DNA of 64,000 nucleotides from Enoplolaimus lenunculus (taxonomy: Eukaryota > Nematoda > Enoplea > Enoplida > Thoracostomopsidae): contig JASANG010000611.1 of assembly GCA_030248215.1 (NCBI GenBank), positions 372,001-436,000 of the forward strand. The letters run 5' to 3'. Both the position numbers and the translations under genes were made by a program. Positions 1 to 23,965 of this stretch are shown here, one piece after another. Every line of letters starts with the position of its first letter. Position 1 is the stretch's first letter. The notes under the pieces are model-generated. The model saw only the letters and a list, made by a program, of their open reading frames with translations. It was not told the DNA's origin and did no database searches.

Positions 1-108
1 TAACACTCTGGTGAAGTCTTGTGTTTTGTCCATCGGCTATAGATTGAGGTAGTCGGGTTTTGCACAGTGAAGTACTGAAAAATTCGAATCGTTGTGATTG
101 TTGTTTAG

Positions 109-3100
109 GTGCTCGATCCGGCAACTCGCCAAAATCACGTGAATGTCACCCGATGGTTCAACACATGTATTCATCAACCGCATTTCAAGGCTGTCCTGGG
201 TGATGTTCAGTTGTGTGACAAGCCAACCGAATTTGATGGTATGGGTGTCGCTATACTTATCGTGCGGCGTCGACCGTCACCGTGTTGACGTACGGCGACG
301 GACAGCGCTAGAAAACTTTAAAGAATTTTATAAAGTAGAGCGCGGCAACGCAAATCCATAAAGTTAGAAAGTGAACTTAAAACGGTATGAAAACGCTGTT
401 ATCAAAATAATCAGCAGTAACACGATTGTTTGTTGATATCCAAAGTTCAAATCAAATTTCGGATCCGAAGATCCGGTAGTTTATATTACCGGATCCGGAT
501 CTTAAAAATTGCAGAGATCCGACCCGGATCCGGATCTCGGATCCGGTCGATACCTGCTCCATATTCACGGAAGCGTAATCTACCTTCGATGGTATATTTT
601 CGGCGATTGTCAGATAATATACGGATGAAATATATTTAATTTTTATTGTCATTTTTTAATAAAATATCTTAATTTCTTAATTCCGGTAAAAATTTACCGG
701 AATCGTAAAGTCAAAAAAAGCCGGAACCGGAATTCCGGCTTATCCTGTTGATATCCTGTAAGGTTACTACACGTGTTTCGGAAAAGTTGTGTTTGTGATA
801 TATCTATCCGTTTATTATGTTTTAGCCAACAAGTTTAAAAGTCTTCAAGCAGCTGCTGGATGTGCGCATGGCAAACAAGGTAAGTTCTACTTATTAGTGT
901 TTTAATGCTCTGACAAATGGAAGAGTTGGCTTGAAAAATAGAAGTTTTTAATGTATACACCTGCAATGTGTTACACTGACCAATGTTGCTGGATAACCTT
1001 ACCATTCAACAGGAAGTCAAAGCCGAATTTGTGTGTGTGGTACACACAGTAAATCGGGGTATTTTCAACCCAACTAATTACTCGGGCAACCAGTTTGTAA
1101 TGGTAATTGTGGAGTTCATTTATAACATGTATCTATCTAATATCTAGCTATATTATTAAAACTGCAACACCCCACATACGTATTTTGGGCAAAGTTCCAC
1201 CATAGAACAAATAAGTTTGTTTCAGCGACCTTTGTATATTATTCTGGTTTCGAAAATTAACAGTACATTATATCGGTAGAGACGGACATATTAGTAAAAC
1301 GTGACACATTTTTCATGCTACTTGGACACTATGTCTGTTTCACGTGCATTGGGATATTGGAGTTGCAAACCATGCGCCCAATTTGACTAGTTGGTGTAAT
1401 TTCGCAACGAATAATCTTGAATTTACGTCACCTTCAACAAATAGAGAAAACTCAGATTGCAATAATTACTGAAAGCTAAAGTTTATTTACATTTAAGTGA
1501 AAGTGTGCAGTTTGTGAGTCAGACGCTATCTAAAACGTTTATTAAGCTGAATAGGTCTCGTTTGAAGCTTTTTCATAGTAATTGTGTTACACCAGACGGT
1601 CGCAATCGTCGCAGTTCACATCGTACGTCTATGCGTCTATCGCAGTGTTCTGAAGGTGGTGGTTCCGCTGACCATGACGATTCTTGGGGTCGCAAGGGCA
1701 AAAAAGGTTCAGTGCTCTTTTTATAAGTGCACAGGGTTGCTGTTTTTGCTTCATAGTGTTCGGCTGTGCTGTGAGCGTGCGTTAAATAACTGGAGTCATT
1801 CAGTTTTGCTATGTTACAATTAGTGTTGCATCTGTGTAGCTTAGTTTTCACGCCAGCATTCTGAATTGTAACTGTGCCGATCAAAATTAAGTAGGCTAAA
1901 GAATTCATCGAATGGCTGCACAACGCTAGCCGTGTGAAATACATCGGATACAACAAACTCCCGATGTCTCTCAAGACAACACCGTTAAACGTAAACTGAA
2001 GAAGGATAACATTAGATCAACAGGCATCATGCTAAAAACGATGTTCGGTTTTGGTATCCGGTATAAACCTACCGGATACCGGATATTTACGATTGTGGTC
2101 CCGAATACCATAACACTGCTTTTGACACGTATTGAACATCTTGCTGCCATTACCTTTCTGGACAAGTGATGCTGCAAGGTTTAACACTCACTGAAATATA
2201 ATTATAAATTTTCAAGCTAACAATTAATAAACATATACTTCTGGGCGACTCAATTACATTCGACAGTGCTTATTTTTATTAATATATCCCGTTTCGATAA
2301 AAAATTCAACATCCGGTTTCGGTACCCTTGAAATTAACATCCTTTTATACCCTGCGTAGATGTGCTTGGGCTAGGATTACGAACGTTTAATTAGAAATAG
2401 TTATAATGCAGAGAAATGACACGCCTCATTTTAAGTCATCCATTCGACATTTTGTTCAAGTTTAGTATCTGATCAAAGTCTATAAGGTTGCTTTTTAAAT
2501 TATTAATCAAAGTTTTAGGAATGTGTTAAATTGTTCTGCTAGAATATAGATGGAGGTTAAATTCATGCATTTCTGTAAAAAGTTTGGATCGGGTTCAGTT
2601 GTTATGTTCAAAAAAATTCCGGGTCCGGGTTAGCTCTGAAAAGAAATCTTAGTACTACAAGTCCTGTTTTACATTGTTAAAAATTCCTGGTCTAGGATTT
2701 TCTTATGAAAAATCCGGGTCCATGTATTTACATATTTTTAAATGTTGCAACTCTAATTATATGTTTCACTTGTGTATTGTTTACATCTGCATGTCATATG
2801 GTTTTGAAGCTTACCATACTCGCCCCTGCGAGCAACGCATAAGTTGAATGTGCCTGGGATTTGAAGTGCATGTGGGATAATATTCGACGAATTTGCCGCA
2901 AAAGTTTGCAAAAATGTAGAGACAATAGGGCAGCCTTCGTAGCAGAAGGCCACCTAAAGAGATGGAATGTGTTGTATTGATCCGGTTATCCTAACCCTCG
3001 TATTATAATTTGGCACCCAGCCAGTCGTACGTATTTAAAAATTTGAGACTGTGATTAGAGCGGGCGTTTTGGAGTAGTTATTGGTTTTATCAGTTTCGGT

Positions 3101-5606
3101 TTGCTTAATGTTAAAACGGACAATTCGAAACCGGAATGTTTTCGAGAATATTAACACTGGAATCAATAAAGATAAAAATTTGAAACCATGTATCGAGAAT
3201 TGTTTTGCGACGTTTAAAATATTTAACAGTTTTTTAATTTGCTTCATTATTAATATGATTTATGCATGAGTGAAACTAGCGTCTTGTTTTGGTACTGACG
3301 TGTGTCTGCATATATATGCGATATATTTTTCTATTTAATCAAGATATTAGCTAACATGGTTTGGTATTTACTGTTCTGTTGATAATTCGTATCTTGTTCT
3401 CGTGGTTATGCATCGCAATGCGTCACTGAGTTACGTTTGTAATTGTAAACTCATTTTCTAATGCTTTCAATTTGTCGTAGAGAAATTGAGTTACGACAAC
3501 TGCTGATGGCAAATTTAACCATGGGGACATGCACAAATTTTGATAACGATTTTATCGGTTATATTTTGCAGGAGGCAAGAAGGACAAGAAGGCTGGCGGC
3601 GGCAGCAATGAAAAACCTACCAGTGCTAAAAAGGAATCAAAGAAACCGGCCGAAGACAATGAGCCAGAAGAAATGGACGAATCTGAGAAAGCGCTGGCTC
3701 AGGAACCAAAGAAAAAAGATCCGTTTGAAAAATTTCCAAAAGGGTAAGGTTTAATTGCCCTGATTTATCTTTGTGATTTACAACAGTATGCTTCCAGGAT
3801 TAGAGATCGATTTGTTTGTGTCATTTGTGATGCAAGGCTTTATATTTAAATTATTTATGTTTCTACCTTTGAAATTTTTGTAGGTTTTGCAAAAATGCTA
3901 CGTTTTTACTAAATTTCACAAATTAGTAATATACTTGCAAAGTTTCTCTTTTAGCTAGAAGGTATCTATGTAATTTATAGAATTTAAAAAAGTATCTATG
4001 TAATGCGTTTTACTGCATGATTTAGACGATAATGAATATTGTGCCAAGTCTATAAGGGCCGGCAAATACCAGCTAATGGAAGCAGGTACGTAAGCATCTA
4101 CATTACGCTATTATGCGAACACGTAAACCCTAACAACCGTAAAAGATTATAATTTTATGAGTACGGTTTATTTCAATTAATTTTTTCAAGCACAAACGCC
4201 AGGGGGATAAGTGTTTTCTTCATCAGTCAGACTGATATGTACAAAAAATCGTCAACTTTTTCGCAGTGCTAATACCGTTACTCACGGAAAGTACCGATTA
4301 TTACCGATGCTGATTAATCGGTACATGCCTAGTTTCTGTGCCAAGTATTTGGATTTGTGTCAGCGTGAACTGATCATTATCGTGTCACCGTTGAGTTTTA
4401 GTTCGCTAAACATGGATGAATTCAAGCGTGTATTTTCCAACGAAGATATAATGACCAAAGCAATACCATATTTGTGGGAACATTTTGACAAAGAAAATTA
4501 TTCGTTTTGGTACTGCGAATACAAGTATCCTGAAGAACTGACGCTCACATTCATGAGCTGCAATTTAATCACAGGTTGGTTTTTATCCAAAAAACGTAGG
4601 TTGAGTTATCACTATCCATGGTTTCAAATATTAAGTTACTGCTACATTATAATAAAATCATTCTGATGTAACAGCGATACTTTGTCTATGACTAAAATGT
4701 TTGAAGTACATAACTGATTTATATTTTTCCGCATGAAGCGTTAACAATTTCAAGCTTTTAGCATCGTTGCGATAAGCTTGTATGAAGACATTTGATTTTT
4801 TCTTTTCGAAAAAGAAATGTATTGCATTATTTACCCGAACTCTCATTTGAAGCTAAATCCCAAACTGAAATACGTTTTAAATACTGTTCTACAATGCGCT
4901 GTATGCATAGAATATGAGCTTTTTGTTTTAGGCATGATGCAGCGACTTGACAAAATGCGTAAAAATGCTTTTGGCAGTATGATTTTGTTTGGCGAAAACT
5001 ATAAAAGCAGCATTTCGGGGATTTGGTTCTGGCGCGGTCACGAATTGGCGTTTACGGTAAGAGAATTGTCTAGAGGCTGCTGGCAAGACTTTTCACATGT
5101 AAAATTAGAAACATAAAAGGGTAACAGGCACGAAGATCTGCTGAAATTCATTCAGAAATAACGTAATCGATTTGAATGCTTAAAATATAAGATGGTTTCA
5201 TTTCAATATCTGGTCAAGTGCAGAGTCATTCCAATTAATACATTTACTTATATTATGGTGAATTCCAGAATCCTGCAGTTTGGTTAACAAACGCTCCTGC
5301 GCAACACCGGTTGTAGTGGTGTGGTGTAATCAGTGAGCGGCATGAAGTACCTTGACTCTGCAGGTACGTCGCTAGCTTACGGTCTGTAAGTAATATGCCA
5401 ACTGCAGAAGGAGACTTTACATGGTACTGCGTTTCGTTCCAATACTTTTTAAGCTTAGCGATGATTGGCAAATTGATTATGAATCATACGACTGGAAGAA
5501 GTTAGATTTTGACGATCCAGCAGCCCGAAAACTGATTACTGAATACTTTTCTGAAGAAGGCGAATTTGGTGGCAAGAAAATCTGTGAAGCCAAAATCTTT
5601 AAATAA
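109..5606 (+). CDS. EEF1G: Translation elongation factor eEF1-gamma, 3' six exons (5' end outside window)
   Basis: This is the gamma subunit of the eEF1B complex, which recycles GTP on eEF1A during translation in the cytoplasm. Exons read 109-238, 826-879, 3572-3743, 4402-4574, 4932-5056 and 5454-5606. All junctions are GT-AG and phase-consistent, giving 268 residues and a TAA stop. The first exon encodes the end of the GST-like domain ([21 protein letters not shown]). Exons 2-3 encode the lysine-rich linker ([23 protein letters not shown]). Exons 4-6 encode the conserved C-terminal domain ([68 protein letters not shown]) and end in the family-typical KIFK. The N-terminal GST half lies left of base 1. 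No key part is missing within the window. Identification rests on the whole C-terminal domain and is very secure. Confidence 0.97.
430..760. repeat. CCGG-word dispersed repeat in the first eEF1G intron
   Basis: From about 460 to 550 the sequence iterates GGATCCGGATCT-type words, and from 680 to 745 it iterates TTACCGGAA/CCGGAACCGGA. The same word type recurs at many places in the window (6.3-7.1, 13.9, 15.4, 33.1, 50.7 and 51.3 kb), so it is a dispersed family and not exon sequence. It lies between the donor at 239 and the acceptor at 825. Confidence 0.6.
880..3571 (+). other. Second eEF1G intron in the window, 2.7 kb, with decayed repeats
   Basis: It begins GTAAGT and ends TTTTGCAG. Inside are short CCGG/GGATACC-word repeats at about 2045-2095 and 2280-2335, and GGGTCCGGG-type words at 2585-2725. 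An open frame at 1505-1726 has no recognisable family and no supporting splice sites. I see nothing else. Confidence 0.6.
4250..4335. repeat. Dispersed ATCGG-word repeat in an eEF1G intron
   Basis: The segment has ACTCACGGAAAGTACCGAT followed by ATTACCGATGC and ATTAATCGGTA. A related segment occurs in the opposite orientation at about 46725-46780, with further ATCGG words at 47005-47090. This is a dispersed repeat shared by introns of two different genes. Confidence 0.5.
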
Positions 5607-5778
5607 AAAAGTTTATAATGTTATTTGTTTTAGGGAGCATTTTGTTGTGTTTTTCGCATTAGCAGTGTTGAAACTAAATTTCAAATTAAGTTTAGATTTG
5701 AGGCTAATAGTTGTTGTAAAAGATGGCTGTCATTTTGAGACTGTTTATGCAAGGTAAATAATTTAATTTTTGAAGTAT

Positions 5779-5784
5779 AATAAA
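5779..5784 (+). other. Likely polyadenylation signal of eEF1G (AATAAA)
   Basis: A canonical AATAAA lies about 170 bases after the eEF1G stop codon, followed by a TG-rich stretch. The span 5607-6275 otherwise shows only 3' UTR and plain AT-rich sequence, with a second AATAAA-like site near 5880. Confidence 0.55.
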
Positions 5785-6351
5785 GACGTGGTTCTCCACT
5801 GTTTATTTTGCAGTTTCATTTTCTAATCAAAACACTGTTATGCTATATTTTTGTTTTATCTTTTAGAATATTTTAAAGTAATAAATTAATGGTTTGATCA
5901 ACTTGTCATGAGCTTTCAGATTGGTGTGGTCTTTTGTAAAACTGTACGATATAGGACTAGTGTACAAAGTTAGGTGTGACTGTTAAATTGTCTTTTATTT
6001 AAACCGTTGGAACATTTGGCATGATGCATTAAACCAACAATAGAAATGACTATGTTAGCTAGACGGATCATTCCTCGGAAGAATTGTGTCAGCTCGGTGT
6101 GCTTTTGTGTTTCCGAAGACGGTTATGTTGAGACGACAGGGTTTAGAAAACGCTAAACACGTTTACTTGAGCCACGCAATCGTTTCATATCGCAGAAGTT
6201 TTGTGAATGCTGTTTCGAAACATGAAAAACGTTACAAATAATCATTTGTTGAATATGCTAATAATACTGTTTTGCCCCTGTTCTTTACATTGGCCCCTAA
6301 ACTTAGCCACAACGTAAGCCTATCCTCCCATAGGACAGGCTCCCATGTATA

Positions 6352-6494
6352 CAGCAGGGTGCAACCGAGGTCTGGCTCCGGCCGAAAATCGGCCTCCGGC
6401 TATTGTAGTATTTTTTCGGTAGTTTTGTAATATTTAAGTGTTTAGCGCGTTTCGTTTTACTTTTGTGGTATTTTTCACCTCTGTTTGCACCCTG
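6352..6494. mobile_element. Short inverted-repeat element with CAGGGTGCAA ends and CCGG-rich core
   Basis: The left end reads CAGGGTGCAACCGAGGT and the right end reads ACCTCTGTTTGCACCCTG, an imperfect terminal inverted repeat about 143 bp apart. The core has CTCCGGCC and CCTCCGGC words. A matching left end (CAGGGTGCAAACCGAGG) occurs at 13899. No coding capacity is visible, so this is best described as a MITE-like non-autonomous element. Confidence 0.55.
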
Positions 6495-6930
6495 GTACAC
6501 ATGGAGGTCTGCCTCTGGCTGCGGCAGAAAATTGACCTCCGACTCCGGTAGAATTATTGCCGGAGGCTCCGGCAATTTCGGTAGGAAACTTTGCAAAATT
6601 TTACAAAATTTTTACGCTTGTCGCGTTTCGCCTTAATTTGTCACAATTTTCAGGAAAGAGTTAACGAGAATTTAAATAGTAAGCTTAAAACCGAACATTT
6701 ACTTGCAGTAGCAGCTGTGCTAATGTTTAGTATATATGCAACACGGTACAACTAGAGGTCGGACTCTGGCTCCGACAGAAAAACTACCTCCGGCTCCGAT
6801 AGATTTTTTACCGGAGGTTCTGGCAATTTCGGTAGTAAAATTTTGCATAGTTTTGCAAAATTTATTCGTTTGGTGCGTTAGGTTTTAACGTTTGGCACAA
6901 TTTTGACGAAAGAATTGTCAAAATTTTGTA
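6495..6930. repeat. Two direct copies of a CTCCGG-rich repeat
   Basis: Copy 1 is about 6498-6680 and copy 2 about 6735-6930. Both contain a GGAGGTC/AGAGGTC start, a TCTGGCT core, TTGCCGGAGG/TTACCGGAGG followed by CTGGCAATTTCGGTAG, then a GCAAAATTT tract and a cgtt-gcg-tt segment. They appear diverged at roughly one base in five by eye. Confidence 0.5.
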
Positions 6931-7009
6931 AAAAAATAAGCGGAAAACCAAACGATGAAATAACACATTTTAGATATATATTTGCTAAAAATAACAAATT
7001 AACATGATT

Positions 7010-7135
7010 TTAACTACCTAATTTCGCCACACCTCCGGCAAGTTTTAAAGGGTGTAAAACCGGAATTATGAAATACCGGAACCGGAAAGTTAAAAAATAC
7101 CGGAACCGGAAAATAAAAAATACTTGTTACCGAAA
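7010..7135. repeat. ACCGGAACCGGAAA word repeat
   Basis: Iterated TACCGGAACCGGAAA words sit in AT-rich sequence. A similar segment follows at 7535-7585 (ATACCGGGAAA, TACCGG). The open frame across it is a by-product of the repeat. Confidence 0.5.
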
Positions 7136-7252
7136 AATTCATTTTTAGCGCTGTTTTATCGTATTTAATAATGTAAACACACCATTTATCGTATAATGAT
7201 GTAAACACACCACTTGGAATGCCAAAATTCTGAAACAAATGCAGTAGGTGGA

Positions 7253-7434
7253 AACGACCAATGTAAAGAACACGGGCGTAACAGTATTATGAGCAGATTC
7301 CTAAGCCTAAGTGCAAGAATGAGCATATTCCACAGTCTAAGCCTAAGCCAGGCAAAAAAATTAGTCTAAACCGTAAGCTTACTCTATTCTAGTCACACGG
7401 AAAGACGTTCCGCCCCTAATCTTCACATGGCCCG
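7253..7434. mobile_element. MITE-like element with telomere-like GCCTAA core
   Basis: The left end has ACCAATGTAAAGAACACGGGCG and the right end has CGCCCCTAATCTTCACATGGCC, an imperfect inverted repeat. A further related end, GCCCCTGTTCTTTACATTGG, lies at about 6277-6296. The core carries CCTAAGCCTAAG and GTCTAAGCCTAAGCC steps and a GCTTACTCTATTCTAGTC motif. Related copies lie at 11222-11410, 37208-37360 and 39598-39757, with fragments near 23890 and 40075. Confidence 0.6.
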
Positions 7435-7980
7435 TGGAAACATATGACAAATTATGCAGTATGGCATAAGTTGAAAATTTTGGCAATACGTGCTCAGGCA
7501 ATTTTAAAAAAATAAGTTAGAATATTCAATACCGAAAATACCGGGAAATTTTTAAAAATGTACCGGATTTTGCCGGTGTTACCCTAAAGGCCGTCCCATT
7601 TTCCTGGTGATATAATTGATCTTAACCAGGATTGTGTGGACAATAATTTGTTGCTGTTGGTTGATTATCTTGCAATCGGGCAAATGCACGATTCAGAGCA
7701 TTATTTACTATATAGCAATTATTTCATTTTAAAAAGTTTATTTCCGGGACAAAAATAGCATACACGTCAAGTACCTCAAATGTAAAAGTCTGGGACTGCT
7801 TGTCGCACTTATGAACGTAAAAAATGTATCTTAAAATACGTTACGGAAATATTAATAATGACTTATTATTTTTTATCAGATTTTTCATTGCTATAGAATT
7901 GCACACCTGAACATATATCTAGACAGACGGTGTTTAATTGCTGTTTTTCTACCAGCGTTTAATTATAAGTTCGAATTGAA

Positions 7981-9016
7981 GTGGAATTTTATATAATTCA
8001 TCTCTCACTAAAAATATGCTTAAAATTAAGTAAAACTGTTGCCGAATTAAGTGTCGGCTTTACTTTTACTATGGTGCTTGGACTGCTTGGCAATGTTTTA
8101 CTTTTATTAATTTTAAGCAAACAAAAAATTTCCAATGTTTTTACACCATTTCTTGCGTATTTTATAAACAGTTTGTTGGAGATAGTCGACATTTATAAAG
8201 TTGTTACCATCAGAACAGCACATTTACTGGAGTAGTTACCTGATGTACGCAAGCATTATTGTTAGTTCTGCATTAAAATTTAGTGCAGTGCGTTTCGTCA
8301 GTATATTTTGAAACTAATTTTTATGGGTTCAGATAAAGCAAAAAACATATTTAATGATACGTTCACACTGTTTTAGTTCGTCTTAAGTGCATCAAAAATA
8401 GTTTTGTGGCGGCAATATCATTAAGCACAGTGTCATACCATGTGTGGCCATTATTGTACCTGAATATGAAGGGGAAACTGATATTATTTGGTGTCTCGCG
8501 AGGGAACCTTTGTTGCTATTCGAGAAAAACTGTTATTTAGATTTTAATCCAGCCCCAGTATATTTGGACCACACATTTTCACCGATACCAGCCATTTTCT
8601 ACGTTTTACTTTCGGATATACTTTAAAGACTTGGGGGTGCTGCGACGAATATAGCTAACAGTATTACTTTGAGTAATGAATTAAACTTTGTACTGAGCAT
8701 AACTTTGTTCAGGGAGCATTTACGTGGCTTAACTAGTGTAATTGGCGTGTATAACTACTGACTAGTTAGTAATTTTGGACCCAATTCATTTACACACTCG
8801 AATTAAAGATATAAACTCCAATTGAATAATGATCCTGCGCTCGTATTAACCTCTCCTACTGCTGCTCTTATTCGGGTCGCTACAGTAAACTCTTGTCTAA
8901 CTTCATTTATTATGGAACGTTGGCTTGCTTTCAGTAGCATATATACTTCAGGAATCAACGTTAAGAATTCGTCCATACATTTTTCACAACCTAAGCGCAG
9001 TGTTTATATATTTTGA
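7981..9016 (+). pseudogene. Decayed class A GPCR-like relic (possibly peptide receptor)
   Basis: Fragments in changing frames follow the order of a rhodopsin-family receptor. 7981-8235 encodes a TM1-like segment (LGLLGNVLLLLIL, then SKQKISNVFTPFLAYFINS). A shifted frame at about 8224-8310 encodes a TM3-like SSALKFSAVRFVSIF. 8435-8626 resembles the end of TM4, extracellular loop 2 with cysteines, and TM5 (VPEYEGE, NCYLDF, FSPIPAIFYVLL). 8822-9016 resembles TM7 (LIRVATVNSCLTSFIM). Stops and frame changes separate the pieces and no splice sites join them cleanly, so I call it a dead copy. The VPEYE step recalls FMRFamide-type receptors, from memory only. A chance run of hydrophobic frames in AT-rich DNA remains possible. 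Confidence 0.4.
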
Positions 9017-10845
9017 TGCTCAGCCTGTAGGTATTTCATTCAAAGCAAATAAACCGTTGCGAATGAACCGTATCGATCACAAATTGTTGCGATTAGTTTG
9101 ATAGAAAAGTTTGAGGTGACAAAACCATACGCTGCCTCCAAAGCCGGTACTCAATGGTTTCAGAACATATCGTTGCGCAACCAACTCCAAGCAAAGTGGT
9201 TAGGTTGATTGCAACACCTCACCAGAAACCATTAATATTGTGTACATTTGCTCACATTGGGTTACTTCTCATTTCGTAATATTTTGGCTCATTTTTCAGC
9301 GGCGCCTGTTTTTATCATCTGGTGAACAACAGAGGAACCATTTTTGTGCTTCTCTGGAGTAACCGTTTACCAACACCTTAGCTCTCAGATTGCCGTACGC
9401 CGTAAATACGTCAACTTTTATATGCGTATATAATATATTCCACTTTTTTGTGGTTTATTTGTATACGTTATGCCTGTAAACGAAAATTTAACTTTGGCCC
9501 CACCAAATGTACAATGCACAGTCATCTCATTTATAGCCCCCTAGAAATTTTACAGGGGCACACTTTGACTGTTCCAAAGTGCGTTTGGCTTTTGCGTCAA
9601 GATTGTAATTTTGTCTATTGCTTTCTCTTGTCTCCCTCTCGTATATAAAAGCATCAACAGAGAAGTTTTGTTGCTGCATTTATGCGCATTGCAATAATCG
9701 TTTATTTGCTGCATTCTTCTTGTCCCGTTTTGCAGCTAAATATAAAAGTTGGTCTCTCTAGAATGTAGATGCGTAGTGCGTAGGACCGTGATAGAAATAA
9801 TACAAATATTGTGGTCTTCGTTTTAAGGAGAAAACATTTGACATTTAATTTTAGTTTTTGGACGCGAACTTTTAGCATAAAACTCGCGACTCCATACAGT
9901 GACCCTTATTTTTAAAGTTGAGAACGTTTCAAATTTTTTCTTTTTTTTGACAATGCTTGTCAAGAATGTTAATGCTTTCTATATATGTCATGTTGTTGTT
10001 ACTTAACATACAACAATTGTATGAAGTGATATATTCGTGCAAACTGTACAAAATATCGGTAGTTTAAATACGAAATATTTTAGATTCAAGCAAGACGCAG
10101 ATTTTGTAATTTTCAAAAGTACACAGAGCACAAGTTTACGTGCCTGGAATTTAAATTTAAATGCGGCTCTGGGATCACTGGCGAGCAGTTTCTCACAACA
10201 TGAAACAGTCTTGAAATAAAGGTTAATTTTGTAATGAAAATGCAATTCGCGAAAGTGGTTAAATTTCCTTAGTAGTCGAAGTTTGCGGCAGAATTTAGCA
10301 CAATTACAGTTTGACTGCCATCTAGCGATTTTATCTCATACCTGAATTCCAACGTCTACGAATATATATTTATATATATATTATATTTATAAATATATAT
10401 ATATATATATTAAAATAATGCTTGAAAAAAATCGCACTTTGTCCGCTGTTGATTTCACCACTTTTCATGCGTTTTAGGATTTGTATATGATTTGCCGTTT
10501 CAGAATTCCATCGGAGTGTTATTTCTATACAATTTCACAAAAATAAAAATTTCTGTGTTTTCCTAATAGTATTCAATCATGTAGCAGCACATATCGTGCT
10601 TGATAAACTTTCAGCTTGAAAGTAGCTGACATTTTCGAAGCGTTTGTTTATATTGTTACAATCAAGCGACGTATAAACGGGGAGAAAATGTGAATTGTAA
10701 TGTTTTTAATTTTAAACCGGTCACCAATTTGACGAGTCGCCTTAGCCTGGCAAATTTAAACATTTCTCATTAAATTAATATTCAAATCCCAGAGCAGTAG
10801 GTATAGAACAGCAACGTGACCAGAGCAATATAGTAACGCCTACAA
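9017..10845. other. Intergenic and NUAK upstream region
   Basis: No gene is recognisable. 10355-10420 is a nearly pure alternating AT/TATA microsatellite able to form a hairpin. The last few hundred bases before 10846 should hold the NUAK promoter or 5' UTR, but I see no motif I can defend. Confidence 0.5.
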
Positions 10846-23647
<12,802 letters not shown>

Positions 23648-23827
23648 AAACTATGCCTTACTACTAGTGATTTCAATTTTTTGTTGCATTGATACGTATG
23701 CCATGTACTGAACGCCTATTTGTTGCTCAGATACTGTCTTGAGTCGTTGGAAACGCCAACTGTAAGATTCGTTGAAACATATTAGCGGCCATAACCAGTG
23801 TGACAAATTTTAAGTTGCGCTGTATTG

Positions 23828-23833
23828 AATAAA
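23828..23833 (+). other. Likely NUAK polyadenylation signal (AATAAA)
   Basis: AATAAA occurs about 180 bases after the NUAK stop codon, with a T-run about 18 bases downstream. Confidence 0.55.
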
Positions 23834-23889
23834 GCATGAGCTGAAAACCACAGTTTTTTTGCTCTTGAACGTTTCTCTCAAAATGTAAG

Positions 23890-23965
23890 ATTAAACCTCA
23901 AATTTAGGCTTAGGCTAAGGTTAGAAGCCTTTTACTATACCTAAACCTAAGCCTGTGGAATAATG
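23890..23965. repeat. Fragment with TTAGGC/GCCTAA steps
   Basis: It carries AGGCTTAGGCTAAGG and CTAAACCTAAGCCTG. It looks like a short fold-back made from the core of the 7253 element family. Confidence 0.45.

Noticed and set aside
1505-1974. Open frames on both strands inside an eEF1G intron
   Set aside because: No splice sites, no family, and they overlap each other in antisense.
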